A stretch of DNA of 64,000 bases, taken from positions 1 to 64,000 of the forward strand of contig SZPM01000014.1 in assembly GCA_030263715.1 (NCBI GenBank), read 5' to 3'. The notes under the pieces were generated by a model. It searched no databases. It was not told the origin of the DNA and saw only the letters and a program-made list of their open reading frames with translations. This DNA is from ATM1 sp003577165 (lineage in GTDB: Bacteria > Armatimonadota > Fimbriimonadia > Fimbriimonadales > ATM1). Positions 26,196 through 34,233 of the stretch are shown one piece after another. The stretch's first letter is position 1; every line of letters begins with the position of its first letter. The position numbers and the translations under genes are program-made.

Positions 26196-27122
26196 ATGAG
26201 CGCTCCAGGTCTTACGACGACGAAAGCCCCCTTTATCGAAGAGGCGCGGTCGAACGGCGAGTTGTACATTCAGCAGCCGTACGACCTCTATAGCGACGAG
26301 AATCAGGACACCTGGCGGCGGCTCTACGCGAGAATGCTGCCGCGATGGGAGAAGTACGCCCATCCGCGGTTTCTGGACGGAGTGCGTAACCTCGCGCTTA
26401 ATCCCGATGCGATCCCGCGCTTGGAGGAGATCAACAAGTTTCTCGAGCCGCTAAGCGGCTTCCGGGCAAAGGCCGTGAGCGGCTATGTGCCGGCGTACCT
26501 CTTCTTCGACTGCCTGCGAAACCGCGATTTCCCGACCACCATCACGATCCGCGACGGATCGAGCCTCGATTATCTCCCCGAGCCGGACATCTTCCATGAC
26601 GTCGCGGGACACGTGCCGATGCACACGGACAAAGTCTTCGCTGACGTGCTCGTGAGGTTCGGTGAGGTCGCTCAATCCGCTGCGCGCATGGCGGCCGACA
26701 TCAGCGACAAAGCCGAAAGGGTGCGTGTCGTCGAGAGCATCATCAAGGGCATGGCGCGCTTCTTCTGGTTCACGATCGAGTTCGGCCTGATGAAGAGGCC
26801 GGGTGGACAAGGCGTGTGCGTGTATGGCAGCGGAATCCTGAGTTCCTATGGGGAGATCGAGCACGCCGTCAAGTCACCGTCCGTCCAGCGCTACCCGTTC
26901 CAGCTCGAGTGGGTGCTGAACCAGTACTTCGAGATTCACCACTACCAGCCACTTCTGTTCGTGGTGGATTCCTTCGACCACCTGTTCTCGGAGGTGCATC
27001 GGCTGGAGGAGTGGATCAAGGACGACAAACTGAGCAACCTCAGCCCCGGCGAGCCGGAGATCAGCGAGGCTGACCTTCAGTCCTTCCTGGATGCCGGCGT
27101 CCGGGCGACGACGGGCGGCTAA
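26196..27122 (+). CDS. phhA: Phenylalanine 4-hydroxylase
   Basis: 308 residues from ATG 26196. A bacterial catalytic-domain-only aromatic amino acid hydroxylase: iron ligands H134 and H139 in FHDVAGHVPM and E195 in WFTIEFGLMK, plus pterin-site context SLDYLPEPD. Converts phenylalanine to tyrosine using O2 and tetrahydropterin. No pterin carbinolamine dehydratase (phhB) is nearby, so cofactor recycling must be encoded elsewhere. A 21-bp minisatellite starts 7 bp after the stop. Confidence 0.94.
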   Translation: MSAPGLTTTKAPFIEEARSNGELYIQQPYDLYSDENQDTWRRLYARMLPRWEKYAHPRFLDGVRNLALNPDAIPRLEEINKFLEPLSGFRAKAVSGYVPAYLFFDCLRNRDFPTTITIRDGSSLDYLPEPDIFHDVAGHVPMHTDKVFADVLVRFGEVAQSAARMAADISDKAERVRVVESIIKGMARFFWFTIEFGLMKRPGGQGVCVYGSGILSSYGEIEHAVKSPSVQRYPFQLEWVLNQYFEIHHYQPLLFVVDSFDHLFSEVHRLEEWIKDDKLSNLSPGEPEISEADLQSFLDAGVRATTGG

Positions 27123-27128
27123 CGGGTC

Positions 27129-27311
27129 GTCCCCGGGCCGTTCGGGGAAGTCCCCGCGCCGTTCGGGGAAGTCCCCGCGCCGTTCGGGGTAGTCCCCGAG
27201 CCGTTCGGGGGAGTCCCCGCGGCGTTCGGGGGAGTCCCCGCGGCGTTCGGGGGAGTCCCCGCGCCGTTCGGGGAAGTCCCCGGGCCGTTCGGGGGAGTCC
27301 CCGCGCGGCTG
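27129..27311. repeat. 21-bp minisatellite A, nine units
   Basis: GTCCCC recurs exactly every 21 bp at 27129, 27150, 27171, 27192, 27213, 27234, 27255, 27276 and 27297. The unit is close to GTCCCCGCGCCGTTCGGGGA plus one base. Each unit has CCCC...GGGG self-complementarity and could fold into a hairpin. No family-like protein is encoded in either strand; read on the minus strand it gives a 7-residue repeat around RGDSPER that I regard as non-genic. Confidence 0.93.
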
Positions 27312-27320
27312 GTCGCCGTC

Positions 27321-27446
27321 CGCCAGCCGTCCACCGTCTTCCGCCAGCCGTCCACTGTCTTCCGCCAGCCGTTCGCTGTCTTCCACCAGGCGTTCGCTGT
27401 CTTCCGCCAGGCGTTCGCCGCCCTTCGCCAGCGGTTCAGCGCCTTC
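27321..27446. repeat. 21-bp minisatellite B, six units
   Basis: A second array with different sequence but the same 21-bp period. Units start at 27321, 27342, 27363, 27384, 27405 and 27426, with consensus near CGCCAGCCGTTCGCTGTCTT plus one base. It decays into partial copies to about 27490. Together the arrays fill most of the 447-bp gap 27123-27569; nothing else is visible there. The core resembles the degenerate array at 6726-6851. Confidence 0.88.
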
Positions 27447-27569
27447 AACGAACGGCTCGGCGCACTTAGCCAGCGGTTCAGCGCCCGTCGGCCGTTCCCG
27501 GCCTGCTCCCATCCGGCTCCGCCCTACGTCCCTCTCACAGGCAGCCGGAATCCGGCCGATAACAGAACT

Positions 27570-28250
27570 GTGGGAAGGACACCGCGCGCGTTCACTCTGA
27601 TCGAGCTGCTGGTCACCATGGCCATCATCTCGATTCTCACGGCCCTGCTCATGCCCGTCGTGATCGCCACGCGGACGAAGGTCTATGCCCACGTGTCGGG
27701 GGGCGGTCTACGCCAAGTCGGCATGGCGTGCTCCCTCTACCGGACCGACCACGACGGCTACTTCCCAATCCCGCATTGGGCAGGCCCCGGCGATACGACC
27801 GACGTGAACGGCGATGGGGTGGCCGAGTGGTACGAGAAGTTGGTGCCCTACGTGGACACGGTTCGCGTGTTTCGGGTCACCGTGGACCAGAGCGACGCGG
27901 CGTTGCGCCCGAGCAGTTTCGCCGACAACAGTTGGTTCGACTATCGGGTGAACGACTCGATCGTGGTGGATCCTTCGGACACCATCTACGCTACCGAGCG
28001 CGAGGATTGGTACCCGCACGATTTCATCGAGTGGTGGCGGTGGCAGGATGGCGTGTGGCCGCCTGACCCATCAAACGTGCCCACTGAGGCTGCGCGTCCG
28101 CAGGTCGACATCGAGCGATACAACGGCTTCGTGAACTACCTGTACGTAGACGGCCACGTGAAGCAGAAGCGGTTCGCGGACACCTGGTCTCCGAGGGTCT
28201 CGTGGTGGCCTGAGGCGCCCGTAGACGTGCCCGAAGGTCCTCGACTCTGA
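27570..28250 (+). CDS. Pseudopilin-like protein, prepilin N-terminal domain
   Basis: 226 residues from GTG 27570. The prepilin peptidase signal is RAFTLIELLVTMAIISILTALL. The globular part contains LRQVGMACSLYRTDHDGYFP and ends with NGFVNYLYVDGHVKQKRFAD, the Y-x-D-G-H motif of the H-X9-DG-like group, as in the 9213 gene. It lacks a recognisable riboswitch. It presumably reaches the periplasm through a type II-like pseudopilus system encoded elsewhere. Confidence 0.8.
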   Translation: MGRTPRAFTLIELLVTMAIISILTALLMPVVIATRTKVYAHVSGGGLRQVGMACSLYRTDHDGYFPIPHWAGPGDTTDVNGDGVAEWYEKLVPYVDTVRVFRVTVDQSDAALRPSSFADNSWFDYRVNDSIVVDPSDTIYATEREDWYPHDFIEWWRWQDGVWPPDPSNVPTEAARPQVDIERYNGFVNYLYVDGHVKQKRFADTWSPRVSWWPEAPVDVPEGPRL

Positions 28251-28343
28251 GCCTCCCCGTGCAACGACCGCGCGGTATCCGGCGTCCAATACAATCAGAC
28301 ACTTGGGCCGAGAGGCAGGAATCAAGGAGGTTCTGACTACCGA

Positions 28344-29051
28344 ATGAAACGGCTACTGACATTCACATCTGCGCTGCTGCTGACGACTTCGCTCCTCGCG
28401 CAGTCGTACACGATTCGCTTCAATCCTGCGAAGGGTTCCAGCGTCAAGCACAGTTACAACATCAAGCAAAAGGTCAAGGGAATGCCCTCGATGGACACGA
28501 CGATGGAGTTCGTCACAAAGACGAGCTGCACCGCCGTGGCGAACGGCATCTTCACGATGACGATGAAGGCGGAGTCGGCAAAGGTGACGGGCAATGAGCA
28601 GATGAAGTCGGTCTTCGCTCAGATCGAAAAAGAGCTGAAGAGTCGAACGTCGACTTACAAGATGGACTCGCTCGGCAATGTCAAGTCGGGCGGGCCGAAT
28701 GAAATTGCGGGAGTCACGAGTTCGATGGCCTATCCGAAGGGCGCCGTCAAGGTCGGCCAGTCCTGGTCGAGCGTGACGTCGGTTCCGACGCAACTCGGCA
28801 AGGTCTCCATCAAGACAACGCTCAAGTTACTTGGTGTTGAGGCGGTGAGCGGCGTCAATTGCTACAAGATCGCCGTTACCGTTGCCCCGAACGGACAGAG
28901 CAACATGCAGGTCAATGGCACGGGCACCATCTGGATTCGTCAGAAGGACGGCATGCAGGAGAAGGGCTCGTTCAACACTTCAATGGTGATGAGCGGCCAA
29001 AACGGCAATGCCATGACCATGACTCAGGTCATTTCATTCAAGCGCGTTTAG
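28344..29051 (+). CDS. Exported protein, DUF6263-like
   Basis: 235 residues with a signal peptide (MKRLLTFTSALLLTTSLLAQ). The body is an antiparallel beta-rich domain starting IRFNPAKGSSVKHSYNIKQK, with GVTSSMAYPKGAVKVGQSWS and a repeated-strand C-terminus. The pattern resembles DUF6263 proteins, a periplasmic family of unknown role. AAGGAGG lies about 12 bp before the ATG. Convergent with the M61 peptidase gene. Confidence 0.65.
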   Translation: MKRLLTFTSALLLTTSLLAQSYTIRFNPAKGSSVKHSYNIKQKVKGMPSMDTTMEFVTKTSCTAVANGIFTMTMKAESAKVTGNEQMKSVFAQIEKELKSRTSTYKMDSLGNVKSGGPNEIAGVTSSMAYPKGAVKVGQSWSSVTSVPTQLGKVSIKTTLKLLGVEAVSGVNCYKIAVTVAPNGQSNMQVNGTGTIWIRQKDGMQEKGSFNTSMVMSGQNGNAMTMTQVISFKRV

Positions 29052-29054
29052 CGT

Positions 29055-30542
29055 TCAACGAGTCAAGAACTGGCTGAGGAGCCGGAGCGCGTCCGCCGAT
29101 GCGTTCGGGCTCCTTTGGATTCCCCTGCCGTCGAAGAAGAGTCCGTGCGCGGCGAGCGCGTCGCGAATGGGCAAGGGCCCGGGTCGCTCGACGCAGGCGT
29201 CGTACATCCCCGCCAACTCCGAGCCTCCTACCTGCACGCACACGTCGCGAATGCGTCCATCACCGAATCCCGGCTTGCCACCGGAGGTTTCGGCGTACAG
29301 CGTTCTCACGACATCGTCCAGGCTGCGAACCCCCCCCGTCTTCCATCGGATCGCGAGATCTAGGCAGAAGCCGATCGCCTTGCCCTCATCGTAGTAACTG
29401 AGTCCGCCGAAGCCAGAACTGTTGTTGGCCTCCCATACGCGCCGGCTGGATTCTGCGGCGCTAACGGTCTCCGCTGCCGGACTGTTCATCGCGTAATCCA
29501 CGGCGTATCCCAGGTTGGCAAGAAACTCCTCTTGGTCGATCAAGCCTGCGCGGTAGGTGAGGAGTTCCGCGTAGTAATCCGTGACTCCCTCCATCCACCA
29601 CAAAGTGGAAGTGATGGCTGGCCTCGTGTAGTCGAACGGGCCCAAGGGCTTTGGCCTGATTCGCTTCACGTTGAACGCGTGGAAGAACTCGTGGGCCAGA
29701 AAACCGGCCACGCCGGTCGAGCGAACGCCGGGGGGAATGGCGAGGCGGGCGCTATCCGCGTGCTCAAGTCCCCCACCCGGCCCCCCAACGTCAAGGAAGA
29801 ACACGTAGCGGGCGTATGGCAGTTCACCGATGAGCGACTGAGCCTCCGTGACGATCGCGCGACAGGTGGTCTCGAAATCCGTGAGGCTCAGCGAGGCGGG
29901 GCGTCGAAATGCAGCCAGCACGTGCTCCTTCCCGGAGACGATGAAGGTTCGAGTCGAGATGGTGGTTCCGAAAACGACCGGTGAGTCCACAAGGCTGTCG
30001 TAATCTTTCGCAGTAAAAGTGCGCTCTGAGGACTTCGCGTCGAGAACGCCCGAGAGGGGGCACACGAACACGCCTCCGACCGGAGCAGTTTCGACTCGGA
30101 CAGAATGCGCTTCCTTCGCGTGACCTTCGAGCCACCCGAAGACAGCGGGCCCATTCCAGAAGACCTCCGTGGCCGTGATTCGTAGGTTCTCAGAGAAGAT
30201 GCCGGGAGGCTGCGCGAGGACGGTGTAAGTGACTTTGTCGCCAGGCCGACTGGCCCGCCAAGCGTTGACCCCATTCGCCCTTCCGTCTTTCAGGGGGATT
30301 TCGTCCGCGCCTTGCCAGAACTTCACATCCCGGACGTGCCGGCCGAAGTTGACGATCCGATAATCCCCCGGCGCCCATGCGGGCATGGAGAAGAGGTCCG
30401 AGGATTCGCCCTCGGCAAGGCGGATCTCGACGCGCGCTGCCCCTACGTCCGGGTCTACGGCGACTCGGTACTCCGCGGCTTGCGAGGCGACCGTCGCACC
30501 GGCGATGAGGCAAACGTAGAGGGACTTTCGGGCGGTCGTCAT
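29055..30542 (-). CDS. M61 family metallopeptidase (glycyl aminopeptidase type)
   Basis: 495 residues from ATG 30542, where a signal peptide (MTTARKSLYVCLIAGATVAS) begins; an ATG 27 bp further upstream is possible. An N-terminal beta domain (YRVAVDPDVGAARVEIRLAE) precedes the gluzincin core with HEFFHAFNVKRIRP (HExxH about residue 284) and the third ligand in WWMEGVTDYYAEL. The C-terminal PDZ domain common in M61 proteins is absent; the protein ends after an alpha-helical region. Likely a periplasmic aminopeptidase. Confidence 0.88.
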   Translation of the reverse strand: MTTARKSLYVCLIAGATVASQAAEYRVAVDPDVGAARVEIRLAEGESSDLFSMPAWAPGDYRIVNFGRHVRDVKFWQGADEIPLKDGRANGVNAWRASRPGDKVTYTVLAQPPGIFSENLRITATEVFWNGPAVFGWLEGHAKEAHSVRVETAPVGGVFVCPLSGVLDAKSSERTFTAKDYDSLVDSPVVFGTTISTRTFIVSGKEHVLAAFRRPASLSLTDFETTCRAIVTEAQSLIGELPYARYVFFLDVGGPGGGLEHADSARLAIPPGVRSTGVAGFLAHEFFHAFNVKRIRPKPLGPFDYTRPAITSTLWWMEGVTDYYAELLTYRAGLIDQEEFLANLGYAVDYAMNSPAAETVSAAESSRRVWEANNSSGFGGLSYYDEGKAIGFCLDLAIRWKTGGVRSLDDVVRTLYAETSGGKPGFGDGRIRDVCVQVGGSELAGMYDACVERPGPLPIRDALAAHGLFFDGRGIQRSPNASADALRLLSQFLTR

Positions 30543-30611
30543 CGGCTTAGCATACATTTGGCGGCGCATCTGGGAACACGTCTCCGTCTCTCAGACGTCC
30601 ATAATCTCCGT

Positions 30612-31301
30612 ATGATTACACTCGTGGTGGCGGCCGCGTCTATTGCCGCGCCGACTTTCGCCGACGTCGTTTCCTCCAAACTCGTGGACGTTTCCTTCAC
30701 GGGGAAAGTCGTCACAGCGTCACGCAGCGAATTAGTCAAGATCAACAGAGACTTCGCGATGGGATACGAAGCGGAGACGGTTCAGGTTTGGTACAAGGAG
30801 CCGCTGCTAGTCAAACTCACGTCGATGTTCAACGGTCAGCCTGTCACGTACGTCATCAAGGGCGATCGCAAGTACTACAAGATTCCGAGGATCGCGACGC
30901 AATCTGAGGATATCTCGAAATCGCCTGGGAAGCGCCAAACCTTGCTCGACTTCGGCATCATCACGAAGGCGATGGAGTCAAAATTCCTGGACGGGAAGTT
31001 CGTTCGGACAGAGGCCAACGGTCAAGCCGTGTTCGACTGTTCCTATCAATACAAAGAGGACACCAGCCGGCACAGAGTATGGGTGGACTTGGAGAAGAAG
31101 GTCATCGTAAAGCGCATGTGGTACAACCAGAAGGGGAAGTTGATGGCCACATTCGAGTACTCAGAGTTTTTGCAATCGGGTGGAATCTGGTTCCCAGGCA
31201 AGACGACGATCAAGAACTCGGAAGGGAAGACTGCGGGTGTGTCGCGATACATCAACGTGAAAGCGAACGCTGGGATCGCTGACAGTTTCTTCCAACTGTA
31301 G
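30612..31301 (+). CDS. LolA-like exported protein
   Basis: 229 residues from ATG 30612, which begins a signal peptide (MITLVVAAASIAAPTFADVV). The mature part has the half-barrel strand pattern of LolA/LolB-type lipoprotein-sorting proteins: VDVSFTGKVVTASRSELVKI, VQVWYKEPLLVKLTSMFNGQ, FDCSYQYKEDTSRHRVWVDL, and WFPGKTTIKNSEGK. It may carry lipoproteins or another hydrophobic ligand. Related in fold to the N-terminal half of the selenoprotein candidate at 37763. Divergent from the M61 gene with about 70 bp between starts. Confidence 0.6.
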   Translation: MITLVVAAASIAAPTFADVVSSKLVDVSFTGKVVTASRSELVKINRDFAMGYEAETVQVWYKEPLLVKLTSMFNGQPVTYVIKGDRKYYKIPRIATQSEDISKSPGKRQTLLDFGIITKAMESKFLDGKFVRTEANGQAVFDCSYQYKEDTSRHRVWVDLEKKVIVKRMWYNQKGKLMATFEYSEFLQSGGIWFPGKTTIKNSEGKTAGVSRYINVKANAGIADSFFQL

Positions 31302-31302
31302 G

Positions 31303-32331
31303 CTAATCCAACAGCCGAGACAGCGCTTGAGAAAGCGCCTTCGCCGTTTCCTGAACGAGGGGGACGGTGGTCTCGTACGACATCCGCGTTGGGCCCATAA
31401 CGGCCAGCGAGCCGGCTTCCTGGTCGTTCACGTAGAACCTGCTCGCGATGACCGCGAGCCTCTGCAAAGGCTCGTGCGGACTCTCTCTGCCGATCGTGAT
31501 CGCGGTCTGCGCTTCACCCGGTTTGTCCACGGCCTCGCGAAGAAGGTCGAAGTTGTCGAGAGCCGAGACGATGTCGGCCAACGCGCCGACGTCGCGGTGG
31601 AATTCGGGCTGCCCGAGCAGCATGTTCGTTCCCTCGGTGTAGATCTTGCCCTTCGATAATTGGCGGCAAAGTTGTTTGAGGGCCTTCCAGACACCGTTCA
31701 CCATCGGCTCGAGGGAGGGGCGAACCTGCAGCCGAGGCGCCGCCGCACGCGAGAGGCTCCGGATCGTCATCCCCTGAACCGACTCGCTGATCGCTGCGCC
31801 GAGGTCGTGCAGGTCCTGGAGAGTTAGTTCAGGGAGGGCGTCCACGATTCGCGTTTCGACTGCCCCCGTGCTGAACACGACGGTAAGCAGTGCCTTCTTC
31901 GGCGCAACGCCGATGAGGGAAATGGTGCGGAGAGTGGCATTTGAGTCGCGGAGCGTCGCAGCGATGGCGACCTGGTGAGTCAGCCGCGCGAGCAGGCTGC
32001 ATGTCTCGTGGAGCAAATTGTCGAGGTCCTCTGTGGATCGAGTTGCTTCGCGAATCGTGTTCTGGGCTCCCTCGGGAAGCCTCGGATCTGCGAGGTTGTC
32101 TACGTAGTACCGGTAACCCGTGTCAGATGGGATGCGGCCCGCGGAGGTGTGCGGCTGCTCCAAGTACCCCCTTTCGGACATGTCGGCGAGTTCGTGCCGG
32201 ACGGTCGCGGGGCCAACTCCGACCGTGTATCGCTCGACGATGACGTTGCTCGGGACTGGCTCCGCTGAGTGAACGTATTCGATGACGACGGCCTGCAGAA
32301 TGCGCTTCTTTCTCGGCGTCAGGTCTTCCAT
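31303..32331 (-). CDS. hrcA: Heat-inducible transcription repressor HrcA
   Basis: 342 residues. An N-terminal winged helix (PRKKRILQAVVIEYVHSAEP ... GPATVRHELADMSERGYLEQ, then PHTSAGRIPSDTGYRYYVD) is the diagnostic HrcA block. A GAF-like middle domain and the C-terminal VMGPTRMSYETTVPLVQET complete it. HrcA represses chaperone genes through CIRCE operators. grpE, dnaK and dnaJ, its usual neighbours, are absent, and I saw no CIRCE-like inverted repeat in the window. Confidence 0.95.
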   Translation of the reverse strand: MEDLTPRKKRILQAVVIEYVHSAEPVPSNVIVERYTVGVGPATVRHELADMSERGYLEQPHTSAGRIPSDTGYRYYVDNLADPRLPEGAQNTIREATRSTEDLDNLLHETCSLLARLTHQVAIAATLRDSNATLRTISLIGVAPKKALLTVVFSTGAVETRIVDALPELTLQDLHDLGAAISESVQGMTIRSLSRAAAPRLQVRPSLEPMVNGVWKALKQLCRQLSKGKIYTEGTNMLLGQPEFHRDVGALADIVSALDNFDLLREAVDKPGEAQTAITIGRESPHEPLQRLAVIASRFYVNDQEAGSLAVMGPTRMSYETTVPLVQETAKALSQALSRLLD

Positions 32332-32403
32332 ACGTCGCTCTTAAGTCTACTTCCCACCGGAGGACAGCACCCGGCACACCCCTCTTCGACGTCATAGTAG
32401 GTG

Positions 32404-34233
32404 ATGTTCGTTTCAGGGTTGATCGCCGCTGTCTCCTTGCTGGGCCCGCCACAGGGGGCCACCGCTCAAGGCTTCGTCCGACAGATCCAGGCGGCCGCGA
32501 AGACGGCCAAGTTCGAGTCCCTTCGGCCTCTGTTTATTCGGCCGGAGGACATGGCGGCACTCGAGGCCATGGTCGAGAGGCAGCAGCGGCTGCCCCTCAT
32601 CGGCATTGCGGCGATCCAGTGTCCTGCGGGTTTCGATCATCTGGGGCGCTACTGGGTTGTGTTTCACCAGCATCAGCGGCTTGAGCACGAGCACGACCTG
32701 GTGTATCCGATCATCTTCGACGGCGACGGCAACGCGAAACTGGGATCGGAGATTCCGGAGGACATCGCGGTCCCGTGGAGCGTGAAGACCCTTGACTTCG
32801 ACGTGACGATCAACCCCGCCGAGGAATCGGCGGCGTTCGTGACTCGCGCCCACCTCGCGCCGGAGCAGGGTGCACTCGACATCCCGTTCCGGATCAACGC
32901 TGCCTATCGCATCGAGTCGGCGCTCTTCGATGGCAATCCGATTCCCGTGGTTCGCGATCGCTCCTTCGAACAGACCGCCCCCACCCAGAGCCCGGCGCTC
33001 GATCAGTCCGGTAGCCTCCTCGTCCTGCGGAATGTGAGGAAGGCGGGAGTTCTCGAACTGCGCTATGCGGTGAAACTGAAAGTGTCGGGCGGAGACTTCG
33101 TGGGGTCGAACGGATTTCTGTTCACTTCGTATTGGTACCCGCACATCGGGCGAAAGCCATCAGCATCACGTACGAAGATTACGGGGCCTCCCACCTGGCT
33201 GCTTCTCGGCAACGGCGACCTTCAGTCCGAAGAAGTGTCGAACGGAGTCAAGACGGTTCAGTACGTCAATCCAGTTGCGACATCGTATCATCACATTGTG
33301 GGCGGGCCGTATGTCCTTGCTGCGGAGGCGCGAGATCGCGGACGGACATTCCGCGCGTGGCACTTGGGCACGGCCGAAAGGGTGCGTGCCGAACACGATG
33401 TGCAAATGGCAAAGGACTCCGTGGCGTTCTTTGAAGATCGGTTTGGGGCCTTTCCGTACAGGGGATACGACGTCGTGGACACGCCCGACTTCTACGGCGT
33501 CGAGTGTTACAGTTTTACGGTTCTCACGCCTCGAATCACGAGTTGGGCGACCTCGCACGAGGTCGGGCACACTTACTTTGGCGGCCTCGTACCCAACACA
33601 TACATCCGCAGCCTATGGAACGAGAGCCTGACTCAGTACGTCGACAGCATTCAGTTCAAGCGGAACTCGGATAAGTGTCTCGAATCAGGATACGCTTCGC
33701 GAAAGATGCCCGTCGCGCTGAGCGCTCCGATGCTCGCGCACGGTCAATTCGGAAACGTCGGCTACATGAGGGGCGCATTCATTTTCAAAATGCTCGAGAA
33801 CGAGGTCGGACTGGATTCCATGAACGCCGCCCTGCGTTCATTCATCGAATCCAGGAAAGGTCAGGCGAGTGAGTGGCATCACATCGAGCAGGCGTTCGAG
33901 CGGAGCACGGGCAAGGAGCTATCGTGGTTCTTCGATCAGTGGGTGCGCGGTTCGACGTTCCCGACCGTGGGCCTCGATGCGGTCTGGGTGGAACAGGGTC
34001 CACAGGAGGGCTACACCACCAGCATGCGGCTCACGCAGTCCGGCGCGCGCACGCCGTTTCGATTGAAGTACGAAGTCGTTCTGACTGACGCGGACGGGGA
34101 GCACAGGTTTGTCCTGGATCACTCCGATGTAACGTGCCAGCCCGACTTCAAGACGAGGTTTCGACCTATGAAGGCTCGATTCGACGCCCTCGGGTGGACG
34201 CTCGCCGATCTGCCCAACGCCAGAGACATCTGA
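32404..34233 (+). CDS. M1-type gluzincin metallopeptidase, exported
   Basis: 609 residues from ATG 32404 (a GTG directly before it is also possible). A signal peptide (MFVSGLIAAVSLLGPPQGATAQ) is followed by an M1-like beta domain and a catalytic domain. The zinc motif is HEVGHTYFGG with Glu exactly 18 residues after the second His, in LWNESLTQY; this is the HExxH-x18-E arrangement of family M1. The usual GxMEN exopeptidase motif is not evident; the equivalent region reads DTPDFYGVECYSF, so the specificity may differ from classical aminopeptidases. The stop overlaps the start of the reductoisomerase gene (TGATG). Confidence 0.83.
   Translation: MFVSGLIAAVSLLGPPQGATAQGFVRQIQAAAKTAKFESLRPLFIRPEDMAALEAMVERQQRLPLIGIAAIQCPAGFDHLGRYWVVFHQHQRLEHEHDLVYPIIFDGDGNAKLGSEIPEDIAVPWSVKTLDFDVTINPAEESAAFVTRAHLAPEQGALDIPFRINAAYRIESALFDGNPIPVVRDRSFEQTAPTQSPALDQSGSLLVLRNVRKAGVLELRYAVKLKVSGGDFVGSNGFLFTSYWYPHIGRKPSASRTKITGPPTWLLLGNGDLQSEEVSNGVKTVQYVNPVATSYHHIVGGPYVLAAEARDRGRTFRAWHLGTAERVRAEHDVQMAKDSVAFFEDRFGAFPYRGYDVVDTPDFYGVECYSFTVLTPRITSWATSHEVGHTYFGGLVPNTYIRSLWNESLTQYVDSIQFKRNSDKCLESGYASRKMPVALSAPMLAHGQFGNVGYMRGAFIFKMLENEVGLDSMNAALRSFIESRKGQASEWHHIEQAFERSTGKELSWFFDQWVRGSTFPTVGLDAVWVEQGPQEGYTTSMRLTQSGARTPFRLKYEVVLTDADGEHRFVLDHSDVTCQPDFKTRFRPMKARFDALGWTLADLPNARDI

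Noticed and set aside
26874..27692. A 272-codon minus-strand open frame over the minisatellites encoding 7-residue repeats (RGDSPER-like)
   Set aside because: The frame exists because a 21-bp period keeps all three frames open in GC-rich DNA. It overlaps phhA and the pseudopilin start on the opposite strand, lacks a start signal, and has no family similarity.
31303..32400. CIRCE operator near hrcA
   Set aside because: No TTAGCACTC-N9-GAGTGCTAA-like inverted repeat is visible upstream of hrcA or anywhere else I read.
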